Source: Dysgonamonadaceae bacterium
GTDB taxonomy: Bacteria > Bacteroidota > Bacteroidia > Bacteroidales > Dysgonomonadaceae
Assembly (NCBI GenBank): GCA_031254645.1
Contig: JAIRUA010000019.1
Location: forward strand, 1 to 64,000
Length of the DNA stretch: 64,000 nucleotides
Reading direction: 5' to 3'
The notes under the pieces are model-generated. The model ran no database searches. It was not told where the DNA came from and worked only from the letters and a program-made list of their open reading frames with translations. The translations under genes were made by a program, and so were the position numbers. Position 1 is the first letter of the stretch, and every line of letters begins with the position of its first letter. This document shows, one piece after another, positions 1-8,761 of this stretch.

Positions 1-704
1 ATAAAGATGCCCTGCAATGTTGCATCGGGATTGGTGGTTACTGCACGCACAGCTTCTTCTATTTTGCGCAGTTCCTCCGGATTACGACGAAAATTGGGTT
101 GAATAACCGAACTTCCGCTGGCGAAATCAAGGAATGCCTGACCACTGCGGTCGAGTATCTTTACCTCTCTTTCGGGTGTCGTCAGCGCTACTTGCGTTTG
201 TACTGAGTATGGTTCGCGAGGGGAGAGTTCTACACGGTTACTCAACGCGAAACGATTAAACACACTGTGTGCACGATAACTTTGTATTTCTTGTTGAATA
301 ACCAATCGTGCATTGTCCATCCACGCTTGATAGGGTACGCTGACACTGTATGTAACCAAGTTGTCGTTTCTCCAATTGACATCAAAGTCAGGCATTCCGA
401 GTCTGTTGTTGCGATAATGGCGTGTAAGCACTCTTTCTTTGTTGGGTCCTACCACTACAAAACTCGGCAAAAGCAGCAATGCTTCGTTGGCTTCTACACC
501 GGGTGTGATGCTCATACCTTGAAAGCGGGCTATTGCTCTTGCATCCATATGGACGGAATAAATGACATGAAGACTGTCGTTTCGTTCTTTGAACTCGTGC
601 ACCTCTATACCTACACCGTTATCGATGTTGAACAGATTTGACGATTGGGCAAAACCGGGCAATACCATCAATGTTGCTAATATTGTAAATACTATGTATT
701 TCAT
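1..704 (-). CDS. DUF3868 domain protein, C-terminus beyond window
   Basis: The reading frame is open from an ATG at 704 to the window edge, giving 234 codons without a stop, so the 3' end is missing. The product starts MKYIVFTILATLMVLPGFAQ, a clear signal peptide. It continues with a beta-rich region of the DUF3868 type found in Bacteroidales. Members of that family usually carry an OmpA-like peptidoglycan-binding domain at the C-terminus, which here would lie outside the window. The gene sits 91 bp downstream of a DUF3575 gene on the same strand; these two families are commonly neighbours and often lie near fimbria (Mfa/Fim-type) genes. An envelope or fimbria-anchoring role is inferred from that association only. 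The family call rests on recognising the N-terminal sequence, so confidence is moderate. Confidence 0.6.
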   Translation of the reverse strand, partial: MKYIVFTILATLMVLPGFAQSSNLFNIDNGVGIEVHEFKERNDSLHVIYSVHMDARAIARFQGMSITPGVEANEALLLLPSFVVVGPNKERVLTRHYRNNRLGMPDFDVNWRNDNLVTYSVSVPYQAWMDNARLVIQQEIQSYRAHSVFNRFALSNRVELSPREPYSVQTQVALTTPEREVKILDRSGQAFLDFASGSSVIQPNFRRNPEELRKIEEAVRAVTTNPDATLQGIF

Positions 705-715
705 AATCTTTTTCT

Positions 716-797
716 AATGTTTAGTGTTCAATGTTTAGTGATTAATGGAGCTGCCGTTGTTAAGCATTTAATCATTAATCATTAACCTTTAATCATT
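716..797. repeat. Word-reiterated intergenic repeat (family B, copy 1)
   Basis: The 91-bp gap between the two DUF genes is almost filled by reiterations of the words AATGTTTAGTG, GATTAATG and their complements (TTAATCATTAATCATTAA). The left and right halves are roughly inverted copies. Related words recur at about 8318-8352 and 51816-51908. Confidence 0.6.
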
Positions 798-1968
798 ATT
801 TGATAATATAAATCAGCGAAATAGCTGCGTTGGTGGGTCCTAAGTAGTGTCTTCTATCACTACCGATTTTCTCGCCACACCAGCCACACTCAAATTCTTG
901 ATAGTTCAAAAACATATACCCTGCGTTGAGCGAGGCTTCGATTGCCCAGCGTGGCGATAACGCCCACTGATGTCCGTACTGTAAACTTACGCTGTAAGCA
1001 TCGCCACGATAGCGGCGGTTTTCCAAAGCGGGTATCATATCGAATGGAAGCTTGATTCCTCCCACGTTAAAATTGCTGTACATCAAGCTCGCTCCGAGGA
1101 AGTGTCCGTTAAACGGCTCTTGAAACCAGTAACGTAGCGTGGGTTGTATCATCCAATGCGCAAATTTTTTGTTGTTGCTATATACAAATGGATTCCAACC
1201 GGTCGATATATCTAATGTAAGATATCTGTTCAATAGAAATTCCGCACCTAAGTTGATGGTAGTGGTAGCTCCGTACAACAAATTGGCTTTGAGCGAGAAG
1301 CGCGGAAGATACTCTGTACCGGGGAATGTATAGGTGCTGAAACCATCGTCCGCAAAGCGTCCGGGATTCAATAGCCTGTCAATCGGTACTATGTTGCCTG
1401 TTGCCATATCCACCGCTATTTGTCTTTCTACTTGCGTGCCGCCCTCATCTACCATAACGGTAACAATGGTATAAGTACCGGTGGAGTGATAGCTGTATGC
1501 TCTGCCGCTAAGTACTTGGCTGACGAGCATCTGGTCAATTGTTCCGACGTTTGTACCAAGTGCTTCGCCGAATATTTCACCAATGCCTACAATAGCTCCC
1601 GTTACCGGCTCTACAAAGACTTGCTCCAATACTCTGCTGCCTCTATCGTCTGACCGTTCTACCGTAACAACGACATAGGTAGCCGCTGAACGGTAAATAT
1701 ATGTTGTACCGGCTAATGCTTGGTCTACAACATCACGCACCATTTCGGGCGAAGTCATTTGACCTACCACCTCGCCCCTATCAGCGACAGGAATTCTGTT
1801 GACGATGGTAATATCAGTTTGAGCCTCAATTTCTTCGAGTAGCTCACCTACTGAAAAATTTGCTCCTTCAAGCGTTATTTGTCGCTCTTGCGCGTGTAGC
1901 GTTGTGGCTAACAGCAACAAAAGTCCGAAAATAAGATTCTTATTCACAAACAATTTGATTATATTCAT
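796..1968 (-). CDS. DUF3575 outer-membrane protein with N-terminal STN-like modules
   Basis: This is a 390-residue protein with a signal peptide (residues 1-27, ending LHAQ). Residues 29-104 resemble an STN (secretin/TonB short N-terminal) module: a strand, a helix with GELLEEIEAQTDI, then a second helix and a closing beta hairpin. A second, partly similar unit follows at about 118-196; TYIYRSAATYVVVTV in the first matches AYSYHSTGTYTIVTV in the second. Residues 222-390 form the DUF3575 part, with the typical opening SLKANLLYGATTTINLGAEF and alternating strands as expected for a small outer-membrane barrel. Its neighbour on the same strand is DUF3868, so the pair may form one operon. The role is unknown; adhesion or fimbria assembly is suggested only by what usually surrounds the family. 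The STN reading is my inference. Confidence 0.72.
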   Translation of the reverse strand: MNIIKLFVNKNLIFGLLLLLATTLHAQERQITLEGANFSVGELLEEIEAQTDITIVNRIPVADRGEVVGQMTSPEMVRDVVDQALAGTTYIYRSAATYVVVTVERSDDRGSRVLEQVFVEPVTGAIVGIGEIFGEALGTNVGTIDQMLVSQVLSGRAYSYHSTGTYTIVTVMVDEGGTQVERQIAVDMATGNIVPIDRLLNPGRFADDGFSTYTFPGTEYLPRFSLKANLLYGATTTINLGAEFLLNRYLTLDISTGWNPFVYSNNKKFAHWMIQPTLRYWFQEPFNGHFLGASLMYSNFNVGGIKLPFDMIPALENRRYRGDAYSVSLQYGHQWALSPRWAIEASLNAGYMFLNYQEFECGWCGEKIGSDRRHYLGPTNAAISLIYIIK

Positions 1969-2567
1969 TGTAATTACTTTTACTTTTTAATTATATTTAA
2001 GCCCAAATTATATGATATCACCCAATATTACACACCGTTACGCATCACTGTTACACACTCATCCAATGCTATACATAGGACTATATTGTTGCTGCTTGGT
2101 TTAATCTTGGTAGATGTTTTTGCTTTGCAAACAACTTTACAAGCCTATGACTCACGCTCTAATTTGCTTATTTTCAGCCTTTTATTCCGCCAACAGAGAG
2201 CGAAAATTGAAGCAAAGGTAATGCATTTTTTTATAATTGCAAAATTTTTCGACATTTTTTTGCTGCTTAAAATTACATTGACTCATTGAACTTGTCTTAC
2301 CACATCTCAAATTAATTATCTTGAACTTTATGATAATATCCGAAATTGGATGTTTTGCACGACCAAATCGGATTAAATCTTTCTTTTTTTAAATAGTTTA
2401 ACATTTCCGCCTTTCTTGAATTTTCTATGTTGCTGAAAATCAGCCTGCCCCTTATTCATCGTTTAATCTAAGTGTTTGTTGCTATATGAACAATGTCATT
2501 AAGTTAAGGCTGAAAGCCTTTTATTCAATATAAAATCGTAACTTTGCGTGTCTAAAAATAAAACCAA
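1969..2567. other. Intergenic region, 599 bp, divergent promoters
   Basis: This gap separates two divergently transcribed genes. It is AT-rich and has no convincing coding frame. A 67-codon open frame at 2086-2289 is low-complexity and has no ribosome-binding or family signal. The only specific element I can name is a -7 promoter match at 2539-2546. No tRNA or structured RNA is recognisable. Confidence 0.5.
2539..2546 (+). promoter_or_regulatory. Bacteroidetes -7 promoter element for the gldE-like gene
   Basis: TAACTTTG matches the Bacteroidetes -7 consensus TAnnTTTG and ends 21 bp before the start codon at 2568. No clear -33 TTTG is seen at the usual spacing. Confidence 0.45.
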
Positions 2568-3827
2568 ATGTCATCAATAGAAATTCTTTGGATAATTCTC
2601 CTGCTATTATCCGTTTTTTTCTCCGGTATGGAAGTTGCGTTCGTTGCTTCTGACAAGATGCGGCACGCGGTAACCAAAAAAACGTCGGGTTTCTATAATC
2701 ATATGCTCAATACCCTATATAGCCGTTCGCATCAATTTTTGACTACTTTGACGATTGGTAATTTGCTTACACTCGTTTTCTTTGTTTATCTCACGATAAC
2801 TGTTGTAGAAAACTATTATTCGATGCGTTATATATTGCCTAACGATTTTGTAAGATATCTACTGATTATTATTTTCGTGTCAATCGTTTTATTGATAACA
2901 AACGAATTTATCCCTCGACTCCTTTTTCGAAGAAATCCGAATGTGTATGTCCGCATTTTTGCACTTCCGGCTTTTCTTTTCTATATATTATTGTATCCGG
3001 TTGCAAGATTGTCGGAAGGTATTTCGAAAGTCATACTGAAAATGTCGGGCATCCATTTGCACGAATCGAAAGAAAAAACATTCGACAGAAAAGACCTTGA
3101 CTCGTATATCAAACAAAGTATTGAGGAAATGACGGACGAAAAAGAAGTGGAGTCCGAAGTGAAAATTTTTCGCAACGCACTCGATTTTTACACAATGAAA
3201 TTGCGCGACTGTATGGTGCCTCGTACCGAAATCGTTGCCGTAAGCGAAGATGCGAGTTTAGAGGTATTGAAAGAAAAATTTGTCGAAACCGGACTTTCGC
3301 GCATTCTTGTCTATCGCAACAATATTGACAACATTATCGGCTATATTCATATATGGGAAATTTTCACAAATTCTGAAGATTGGACGAAAAAAATCGCTGC
3401 CACACCTATCGTACCCGAAAGTATGCAAGCAATTGAATTGATGAGAGACTTAATGCAGCAACGAAAAGGCATCGCCGTGGTGGTTGATGAATTTGGTGGC
3501 ACATCGGGACTGGTAACAATGGAAGACCTTGTGGAAGAAATTTTCGGCGAAATAGAAGATGAATACGACACTAAAACGAAGTTTATGAAACGCGAAAGCG
3601 ATACGGAGTTTGTGCTATCGGGACGTGTTGAAATTGATCATCTCAACGAAACATATGGTTTGGAAATTCCCGAATCGGATGATTACAGTACTATTGCCGG
3701 CTATTTGTTATATCACACACAGCGTTTTCCGAAAACATATGAAACAATTGTGACTGATGATTATACGTTCAAAATTTTGAAAGTAACAGAACGAAAAATA
3801 GAAGTGGTACGATTAACGATAGATTGA
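2568..3827 (+). CDS. gldE: CNNM/CBS/CorC_HlyC membrane protein (GldE-like)
   Basis: The 419-residue product begins with a CNNM (DUF21) membrane domain: hydrophobic spans within residues 1-150, including a signature-like FFSGMEVAFVAS near residues 17-28. Two CBS domains follow at about 205-325 (MVPRTEIVAV opening the first; VVVDEFGGTSGLVTMEDLVEEIFGEI closing the second in pieces). A CorC_HlyC domain covers about 340-415. The family was named for hemolysins and CorC but is now linked to divalent-cation (Mg or Co) handling. In Bacteroidetes the closest named member is GldE, associated with gliding motility and lipoprotein biogenesis in Flavobacteria. Nothing in this window suggests gliding, so the symbol marks only the subfamily. 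The next gene, ppiD, lies 355 bp downstream on the same strand with its own spacer. Confidence 0.82.
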   Translation: MSSIEILWIILLLLSVFFSGMEVAFVASDKMRHAVTKKTSGFYNHMLNTLYSRSHQFLTTLTIGNLLTLVFFVYLTITVVENYYSMRYILPNDFVRYLLIIIFVSIVLLITNEFIPRLLFRRNPNVYVRIFALPAFLFYILLYPVARLSEGISKVILKMSGIHLHESKEKTFDRKDLDSYIKQSIEEMTDEKEVESEVKIFRNALDFYTMKLRDCMVPRTEIVAVSEDASLEVLKEKFVETGLSRILVYRNNIDNIIGYIHIWEIFTNSEDWTKKIAATPIVPESMQAIELMRDLMQQRKGIAVVVDEFGGTSGLVTMEDLVEEIFGEIEDEYDTKTKFMKRESDTEFVLSGRVEIDHLNETYGLEIPESDDYSTIAGYLLYHTQRFPKTYETIVTDDYTFKILKVTERKIEVVRLTID

Positions 3828-3851
3828 GAGTTTAAAGCGACTTTTTGTTCT

Positions 3852-3983
3852 AACCCCTTCTCACTTCGTGGTACTCCTCTTTATCAAAAGGGGAGATGGG
3901 CGGACTGTAACTGATGAAGAGTATATCAAATCACGGATAATCTCCCCTTAATTTTAAGGAGAGTGCCCAAAGGGCGAGGGGTT
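3852..3983. repeat. Imperfect long inverted repeat
   Basis: An outer arm opening AACCCCTTCTC at 3852 is answered by GCGAGGGGTT ending at 3983. An inner CTCTTTATCAAAAGGGGAG is answered by TCTCCCCTTAATTTTAAGG. The element looks like a small non-coding palindromic repeat rather than a plain terminator. It occupies a gene-free gap of 355 bp. Confidence 0.6.
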
Positions 3984-4020
3984 TAAAGTAATAGAATACC
4001 TTAGTTCTCTCTTAGGAGCT

Positions 4021-4105
4021 TTGAACCTTAATCTTTGAACTCTTGAACCCTTGAATTTTTGAATCTTTGAATTTTTAAATCTTTGAATCTTTGAATCTTT
4101 GAATT
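4021..4105. repeat. Tandem 9-bp repeat TTGAATCTT
   Basis: About nine degenerate units of the nonamer TTGAATCTT run through this stretch, most regular in the last third (positions 4064-4104). It ends about 80 bp before the ppiD start codon, and a weak -7-like TAACTTCG follows at 4114-4121. It could change promoter spacing if the copy number varies. Confidence 0.75.
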
Positions 4106-4182
4106 ATTTTTCCTAACTTCGCACCCTTAATTATAATAATCATTTTTTTACAACGTAATAAACGTAACTAACACATAGTTAA

Positions 4183-6327
4183 ATGGCTACTTTACAGAAA
4201 ATTAGAGATAGAGGCACACTGTTGGTCATCATCGTTGGTGTAGCATTGCTTGCCTTCGTCTTGGGAGATTTATTAACTTCGGGCACAACCTTTATGGGTA
4301 GAGCGCAAGATAGAGCGTTCGTAGTGAACGGCGAAACAATTCCAACGGCAGAATATGCCGAGAGAATCGCCGAATTTGAACAATTTCACAGTATGTTGAG
4401 CGGTGGCGAATCGCTTGACGAGAACACACAAGCGCAAATTCGCGAACAAGTGTATCAACAAATGGTGCGCGAGCGATTGGTACAAAGCCAAGCAACAAAA
4501 CTCGGACTGACGGTAACAGCAGCCGAAATCAACGACTTGGTGCACGGAGAATTTATTTCGCCGCTTTTGCATCAACTTCCGTTCTTTTTGAATCCGCAAA
4601 CCGGAATGTTTGATCGTAATGCGCTTATCGAATTCATCAGCGTAGTGAATACCGCAAGTTCGAATCCGCAAGAACAAGCGATTATCAATCAGTATAAATC
4701 GTTGTGGATGTTCATCGAAAATATGATTATATCGCAGCGCTTGGAGGAAAAATACATCTCTCTTTTGGCGAATGCTGTAATGATAAACGATGTAGAAACG
4801 AAAAATGCATTCGAACTTTCGCAAAGAAATGCCGATATCGCATTCGCAATGCAGAGCTTTTTCTCGGTACCCGATTCGGCGGTTACGGTAACCGACAGAG
4901 AAATCAGAGATTTTTATAATCAACATAGAGACAATTTCAGATTGGAAGCGCCACTCGTGAAGCTCTCTTATTTTATGCAAGAGATCACACCAAGCGCTGA
5001 TGATTTCGCCAACGTGGAAGCAGAAGCAAGAAGAGCAGCGGCAGAATTGACTGTTACAACAAATCCGGCTGCGGTAGTTGCCGATTTTTCGGAAACTCCA
5101 TTTCGCGATGTATTTGTAAACGAAAACTTACTTACTCCCTCTCAAGTAGAATTTGTACGTTCGGCTGCAATAGGCGATGTACAAGGACCGACTCGTGAAG
5201 GTGATTTATTTCAAGTTTACAAGTTGATTGACCGTACAGTTGCCCCCGATTCCGTTCATTTGAGAATGATGGCAATACCGATGGCTTCGGCTTTCGGACA
5301 AGATTCACTTGTGTTGAACTTCGTAGATAGTATTTACACTGAAATGCGCGGCGGAAGAGCCTTTGCAGAGGTTGCTAACAGCCTTAATCCGCAGTCTAAC
5401 GGCGGCGATGTAGGTTGGGCAAGAGAACTCGATTTGATTGGCTCCTTTGGTGCAGATGTAACGAGAGCTGCTTTCTCGGCTCCTGTTGGTCAGCCTATCA
5501 GATTGTCTGTTCCAGGCCAAGAACTCATTCTTCAAGTAGAAGAAAGAACGCGCCCCATCACAAAATACAAGTTGGCATTGATTAATATGCCTGTTGTGGC
5601 AAGTGAAAGAACAACAAATAATATTGACAATGAATTAAATCAATTCGTTTCTCTACCCGATGTAAGCACACGTTTTAACGAATTGGCCGCCGAAAGAGGC
5701 TTTATGATTATGCCGAATATGACCCTTTCTGCAAGCGATCCCGGTTTAGGTATGGGAATGTCTCGTATTCCCGGGTCACGTCAAGTAATCACTTGGGCGG
5801 CAAACGAAAGAAAAATGGGTGCTGTGCGTAAATTCGATTTAACCAATGTGCGTATCGTAGCTCGCGTGGATGAAGTGATTCCTGCCGGAACTGCTCCATT
5901 ATCGGAAGTATCAACCGGAATCCGTATGCGTTTGACAAACGATAGAAAAGCGGAGCATATCATTGCAAACTTGAACGGACGAAACTTAAACAATCTCGAT
6001 GCTTTCGCAACGGCAATGAACTCGAATGTGGATACGGTCAGATTTGTGAATTTCAATACACGCAATATTACCGGATTGGGTAATGAGCCGGTGTTGAACG
6101 CCGTTTCGGCTTTTGCTCCGGTTAACGCAGTAAAAGGTCCGATGCAAGGAAATATGGGCGTATATGTAGCGAGTGTTATCGGTCGTACACAAGGTACGGA
6201 GGAGTTTGACGCAACGGCGCAAAGAGAAGCGATGCTTAACGAAAATATTTTCCGTTTGCAAGATCAATCAATAACTGTGTTGAGAAATAAATTGGGAGTA
6301 GAGGATAATCGTTTTAGATTTTGGTAA
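4183..6327 (+). CDS. ppiD: PpiD/SurA-type peptidyl-prolyl isomerase
   Basis: A 714-residue inner-membrane-anchored foldase. It starts with a short basic cytoplasmic end (MATLQKIRDRG) and one membrane span at about residues 13-31. A SurA_N-type chaperone region follows (AFVVNGETIPTAEYAERI onward, about 45-230). A parvulin-type rotamase domain covers about 357-455, with NGGDVGWARELDLIGSF as its recognisable core. The C-terminal third is a further chaperone-like region. The length is in the range of Bacteroidetes PpiD-like proteins, which are longer than E. coli PpiD. It helps outer-membrane and secreted proteins fold as they leave the Sec translocon. A strong hairpin terminator lies 36 bp after the stop. 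The start ATG follows the AT-rich stretch after the TTGAATCTT repeat. Confidence 0.88.
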   Translation: MATLQKIRDRGTLLVIIVGVALLAFVLGDLLTSGTTFMGRAQDRAFVVNGETIPTAEYAERIAEFEQFHSMLSGGESLDENTQAQIREQVYQQMVRERLVQSQATKLGLTVTAAEINDLVHGEFISPLLHQLPFFLNPQTGMFDRNALIEFISVVNTASSNPQEQAIINQYKSLWMFIENMIISQRLEEKYISLLANAVMINDVETKNAFELSQRNADIAFAMQSFFSVPDSAVTVTDREIRDFYNQHRDNFRLEAPLVKLSYFMQEITPSADDFANVEAEARRAAAELTVTTNPAAVVADFSETPFRDVFVNENLLTPSQVEFVRSAAIGDVQGPTREGDLFQVYKLIDRTVAPDSVHLRMMAIPMASAFGQDSLVLNFVDSIYTEMRGGRAFAEVANSLNPQSNGGDVGWARELDLIGSFGADVTRAAFSAPVGQPIRLSVPGQELILQVEERTRPITKYKLALINMPVVASERTTNNIDNELNQFVSLPDVSTRFNELAAERGFMIMPNMTLSASDPGLGMGMSRIPGSRQVITWAANERKMGAVRKFDLTNVRIVARVDEVIPAGTAPLSEVSTGIRMRLTNDRKAEHIIANLNGRNLNNLDAFATAMNSNVDTVRFVNFNTRNITGLGNEPVLNAVSAFAPVNAVKGPMQGNMGVYVASVIGRTQGTEEFDATAQREAMLNENIFRLQDQSITVLRNKLGVEDNRFRFW

Positions 6328-6362
6328 GAGATTTTATAATTGAAATTGATAATAATAGAAAG

Positions 6363-6389
6363 GGCGGTCAAAATTTTGACCGCCTTTTT
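6363..6389 (+). terminator. Rho-independent terminator after ppiD
   Basis: A perfect 22-bp palindrome (GGCGGTCAAAA and its complement, no unpaired loop base) is followed by five T residues. It lies 36 bp after the ppiD stop. Confidence 0.9.
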
Positions 6390-6394
6390 CAATC

Positions 6395-6458
6395 GTCATT
6401 CCGCGCTTGACGCGGAATCCCATTGTTTGAAGAGATTGCGGGTTAAGCCCGCAATGAC
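6395..6458. repeat. Palindromic intergenic element GTCATT...AATGAC
   Basis: Two internal hairpins (ATTCCGCG..CGCGGAAT and TTGCGGG..CCCGCAA) sit inside terminal complementary ends GTCATT at 6395 and AATGAC ending at 6458. Similar GC-rich elements are known as dispersed repeats in several bacterial groups. Only one copy is in this window. It lies between convergent ppiD and argS. Confidence 0.7.
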
Positions 6459-6485
6459 AATTATAATCTAAATTCTAAAATCCAA

Positions 6486-8279
6486 CTACATCCTCTCCGG
6501 CACGTCAATACCAAATAATTTCATTCCTTTTTTAATAGTCAACGCCACGTTTTTCGAAAGCAACAAGCGGAAATTACGAAGCCCGCTGTTTTCTTCTTTC
6601 AAAATCGGGAAATCGTGGTAAAACTGGTTGTATTCTTTCACAAGTTCATACACATAATTGCCGATAAGCGACACATTATATTCCGTTCCGGCTTGTTTTA
6701 CCACCGATCCGAAATCGGTAACCATTTGCACTAATCCTTCTTCTTTTTCGGAAAGTTGCACGGAAATATCTAATGTTGAGGTTATTTCGATACCCTGTTC
6801 GCGCGCTTTGCGCAAAATAGACTGAATGCGCGCGTGCGTATATTGAATAAACGGACCGGTATTGCCGTTGAAATCAATCGATTCTTTCGGGTTGAAAGTC
6901 ATATTTTTCTTCGGGTCTACTTTCAACATAAAATATTTGAGTGCGCCGAGACCAATCATTCGCGCCACTTCATCGGCTTCGCCGGGTGTATATCCTTCGA
7001 GTTTTCCGAGTTCTTTTGATGTTTCGCGAGCAGTTTCAATCATTTCTTTCATCAAATCGTCGGCATCAACAACTGTTCCTTCGCGCGATTTCATTTTTCC
7101 TTCGGGCAATTCTACCATTCCGTACGAAAAATGCACTAATCCTTTTCCGAATTCAAATCCGAGCATATCCAACAGGATAGAAAGCACTTGAAAATGATAA
7201 TTTTGTTCATTTCCAACTACATAAATCATTGTGTGAATTGGATAATCATCGAAACGGATTTTAGCAGTTCCGATATCTTGTGTCATATACACCGATGTGC
7301 CGTCGGAACGAAGCAACAATTTATGGTCTAATCCGTAAGGCATGAGGTCTGCCCACACCGAACCGTCTTCTTTTTGATAAAAAACACCTTTTTCAAGCCC
7401 TGCCAATGCTACTTCTTTTCCGAGAATATAAGTATCTGACTCATAATAAATTTTGTCAAACGAAACGCCCATTTCACGATACGTTTCATCGAAACCGGCA
7501 TACACCCAATCGTTCATCATTCGCCAAAGACTCACGGTTTCGGTGTCATGTGCTTCCCATTTGCGAAGCATTTCGCGCGCTTCCTGCATCAATTCGGATT
7601 TTTCTTCGGCTTGCTCTTTTGTCATTCCTTCTCCTTGTAAAACTGACAATTCGGCTTTATAATTTTTGTCGAAAAGCACATAGTATTCGCCAATCAGATG
7701 GTCGCCTTTTTTGCCCGACGATTGAGGCGTTTCACCATTTCCCCATTTTTGCCATGCAAGCATCGATTTACAGATATGAATACCACGGTCGTTTACAATG
7801 TTGGTTTTCACAACTCGCTTGCCGTTTGCCGCCAGCACTTCACAAAGCGAATGTCCGAGCAAATTGTTACGCACGTGTCCGAGATGCAGTGGTTTGTTAG
7901 TGTTGGGCGACGAATATTCGACCATAAAAAGCGGTGCGTCATCGGCAACAGGTGTGATTCCGAAATTGGGCTGTGCATTAATATCTTCAAGCAAATTTAC
8001 CCACACGGCGGAGGCGATGCTCAAATTTAAAAATCCTTTTATTACATTGAAGTCTGCAATAATAGGCGATTTTTCTGCCAAATACGCACCGATTTCTTGT
8101 GCCGTTTGCTCGGGATTTTTTTTCGATATTTTGAGCAACGGAAATGTAACGAGTGTGTAATGTCCGCGAAATTCTTTTTTCGTTGTTTGAAGCGTAATTT
8201 GTGATGCGTCTACATCGGCATTGTATAATGTTTTTATTGTGCCGATAATGGCTTGTTGAAGTTTATTTTCGATATTCAT
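6486..8279 (-). CDS. argS: Arginyl-tRNA synthetase
   Basis: A class I aminoacyl-tRNA synthetase that charges tRNA-Arg. With the start chosen here it is 597 residues. The N-terminal additional domain (about 1-110) comes first. The HIGH-type signature HLGH is at 132-135 within EYSSPNTNKPLHLGHVRNN. The KMSKS equivalent appears as KMKSREG at about 395. A DALR anticodon-binding domain forms the C-terminus, ending FGIDVPERM. An upstream in-frame ATG at 8306 overlaps a -7 promoter match (8304-8311), so translation more likely begins at 8279 (MNIENKLQQ). It converges on ppiD, with the terminator and palindrome between the two. Confidence 0.95.
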   Translation of the reverse strand: MNIENKLQQAIIGTIKTLYNADVDASQITLQTTKKEFRGHYTLVTFPLLKISKKNPEQTAQEIGAYLAEKSPIIADFNVIKGFLNLSIASAVWVNLLEDINAQPNFGITPVADDAPLFMVEYSSPNTNKPLHLGHVRNNLLGHSLCEVLAANGKRVVKTNIVNDRGIHICKSMLAWQKWGNGETPQSSGKKGDHLIGEYYVLFDKNYKAELSVLQGEGMTKEQAEEKSELMQEAREMLRKWEAHDTETVSLWRMMNDWVYAGFDETYREMGVSFDKIYYESDTYILGKEVALAGLEKGVFYQKEDGSVWADLMPYGLDHKLLLRSDGTSVYMTQDIGTAKIRFDDYPIHTMIYVVGNEQNYHFQVLSILLDMLGFEFGKGLVHFSYGMVELPEGKMKSREGTVVDADDLMKEMIETARETSKELGKLEGYTPGEADEVARMIGLGALKYFMLKVDPKKNMTFNPKESIDFNGNTGPFIQYTHARIQSILRKAREQGIEITSTLDISVQLSEKEEGLVQMVTDFGSVVKQAGTEYNVSLIGNYVYELVKEYNQFYHDFPILKEENSGLRNFRLLLSKNVALTIKKGMKLFGIDVPERM

Positions 8280-8303
8280 ATTGAAAGTCTTTGAATTGAA
8301 ACG

Positions 8304-8311
8304 CAAAGGTA
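8304..8311 (-). promoter_or_regulatory. -7 promoter element of argS
   Basis: On the minus strand this reads TACCTTTG, matching TAnnTTTG, 24 bp ahead of the chosen argS start. It supports the shorter argS reading frame. Confidence 0.5.
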
Positions 8312-8317
8312 CGAAAA

Positions 8318-8352
8318 ATAATGATTAGTGATAAATGTTTAATGATTAATGG
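8318..8352. repeat. Family B word repeat (copy 2)
   Basis: A short stretch of TAATGATTAGTGATAAATG and TTTAATGATTAATGG, the same words as at 716-797 and 51816-51908, directly upstream of the argS promoter. Confidence 0.5.
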
Positions 8353-8434
8353 AAAGAGCACGAAAACGATAAAAGCAAAAAAGAAGCTACCTCACATGAT
8401 AACTTCTTTTTCTCAACCAATCAAAATGCACACA

Positions 8435-8632
8435 TCATTTCAACGACACGAACAATTCCTTTTCTTCTTCTATCAAAGATATTTTTTCCTCTCTTGCCAG
8501 CCAACCGAAAGCTGCATAAAGTTCTTTTTCAGTCAATTTCGTGGCTTTTTTTAAATCTTTCAGACTTTGTGGGGCACCTTCAAATAAGGCAATCCAAACT
8601 TTTCCGGCATTTGTGCCAATTCTACTATTCAT
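8435..8632 (-). CDS. Small winged helix-turn-helix protein
   Basis: A 65-residue protein starting MNSRIGTNAGKVWIALFEGA. The pattern, a helix with a GKVW/ALFEG motif, then SLKDLKKATKLTEKELYAAFGWLAREEKI, then a short hairpin ending ELFVSLK, is the stand-alone winged-helix family found in Bacteroidetes (DUF2582-like). DNA binding is inferred from the fold; no target is known. A longer frame starting at 8701 would include a promoter match at 8671-8678, so the shorter start at 8632 is preferred. It lies between pepE and argS on the same strand but has its own promoter signal. Confidence 0.72.
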   Translation of the reverse strand: MNSRIGTNAGKVWIALFEGAPQSLKDLKKATKLTEKELYAAFGWLAREEKISLIEEEKELFVSLK

Positions 8633-8670
8633 ATTTTTTCGTTTTAGGTTTGTGAATAACTTTTCGCCGG

Positions 8671-8701
8671 CAAAGGTAAATGAATGTTTTCGAAAAAACA
8701 A
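8671..8701 (-). promoter_or_regulatory. Promoter of the winged-helix gene
   Basis: On the minus strand a TTG (8701-8699) is followed after 20 bp by TACCTTTG (8678-8671). Both elements and the spacing fit the Bacteroidetes promoter. The start codon is 38 bp downstream. Confidence 0.6.
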
Positions 8702-8761
8702 TTATATTTTTTGTATTAACTTATTGATAAATACTAAATCTAATGCCGAAAGTCTATTTTT

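Noticed and set aside
2086-2289. 67-codon frame in the gap before the gldE-like gene
   Set aside because: Hydrophobic AT-driven sequence with no ribosome-binding signal or recognisable relatives.
4021-4105. CRISPR-like array
   Set aside because: The 9-bp units are contiguous and degenerate with no spacers, and there are no cas genes.
4273-4980. 235-codon open frame opposite ppiD
   Set aside because: It lies wholly within ppiD and its translation is a mix of Cys, His, Arg and Phe without family pattern.
7406-7900. 164-codon open frame opposite argS
   Set aside because: Antisense to a conserved enzyme; low-complexity Arg/Phe/Ser composition, no start signal.
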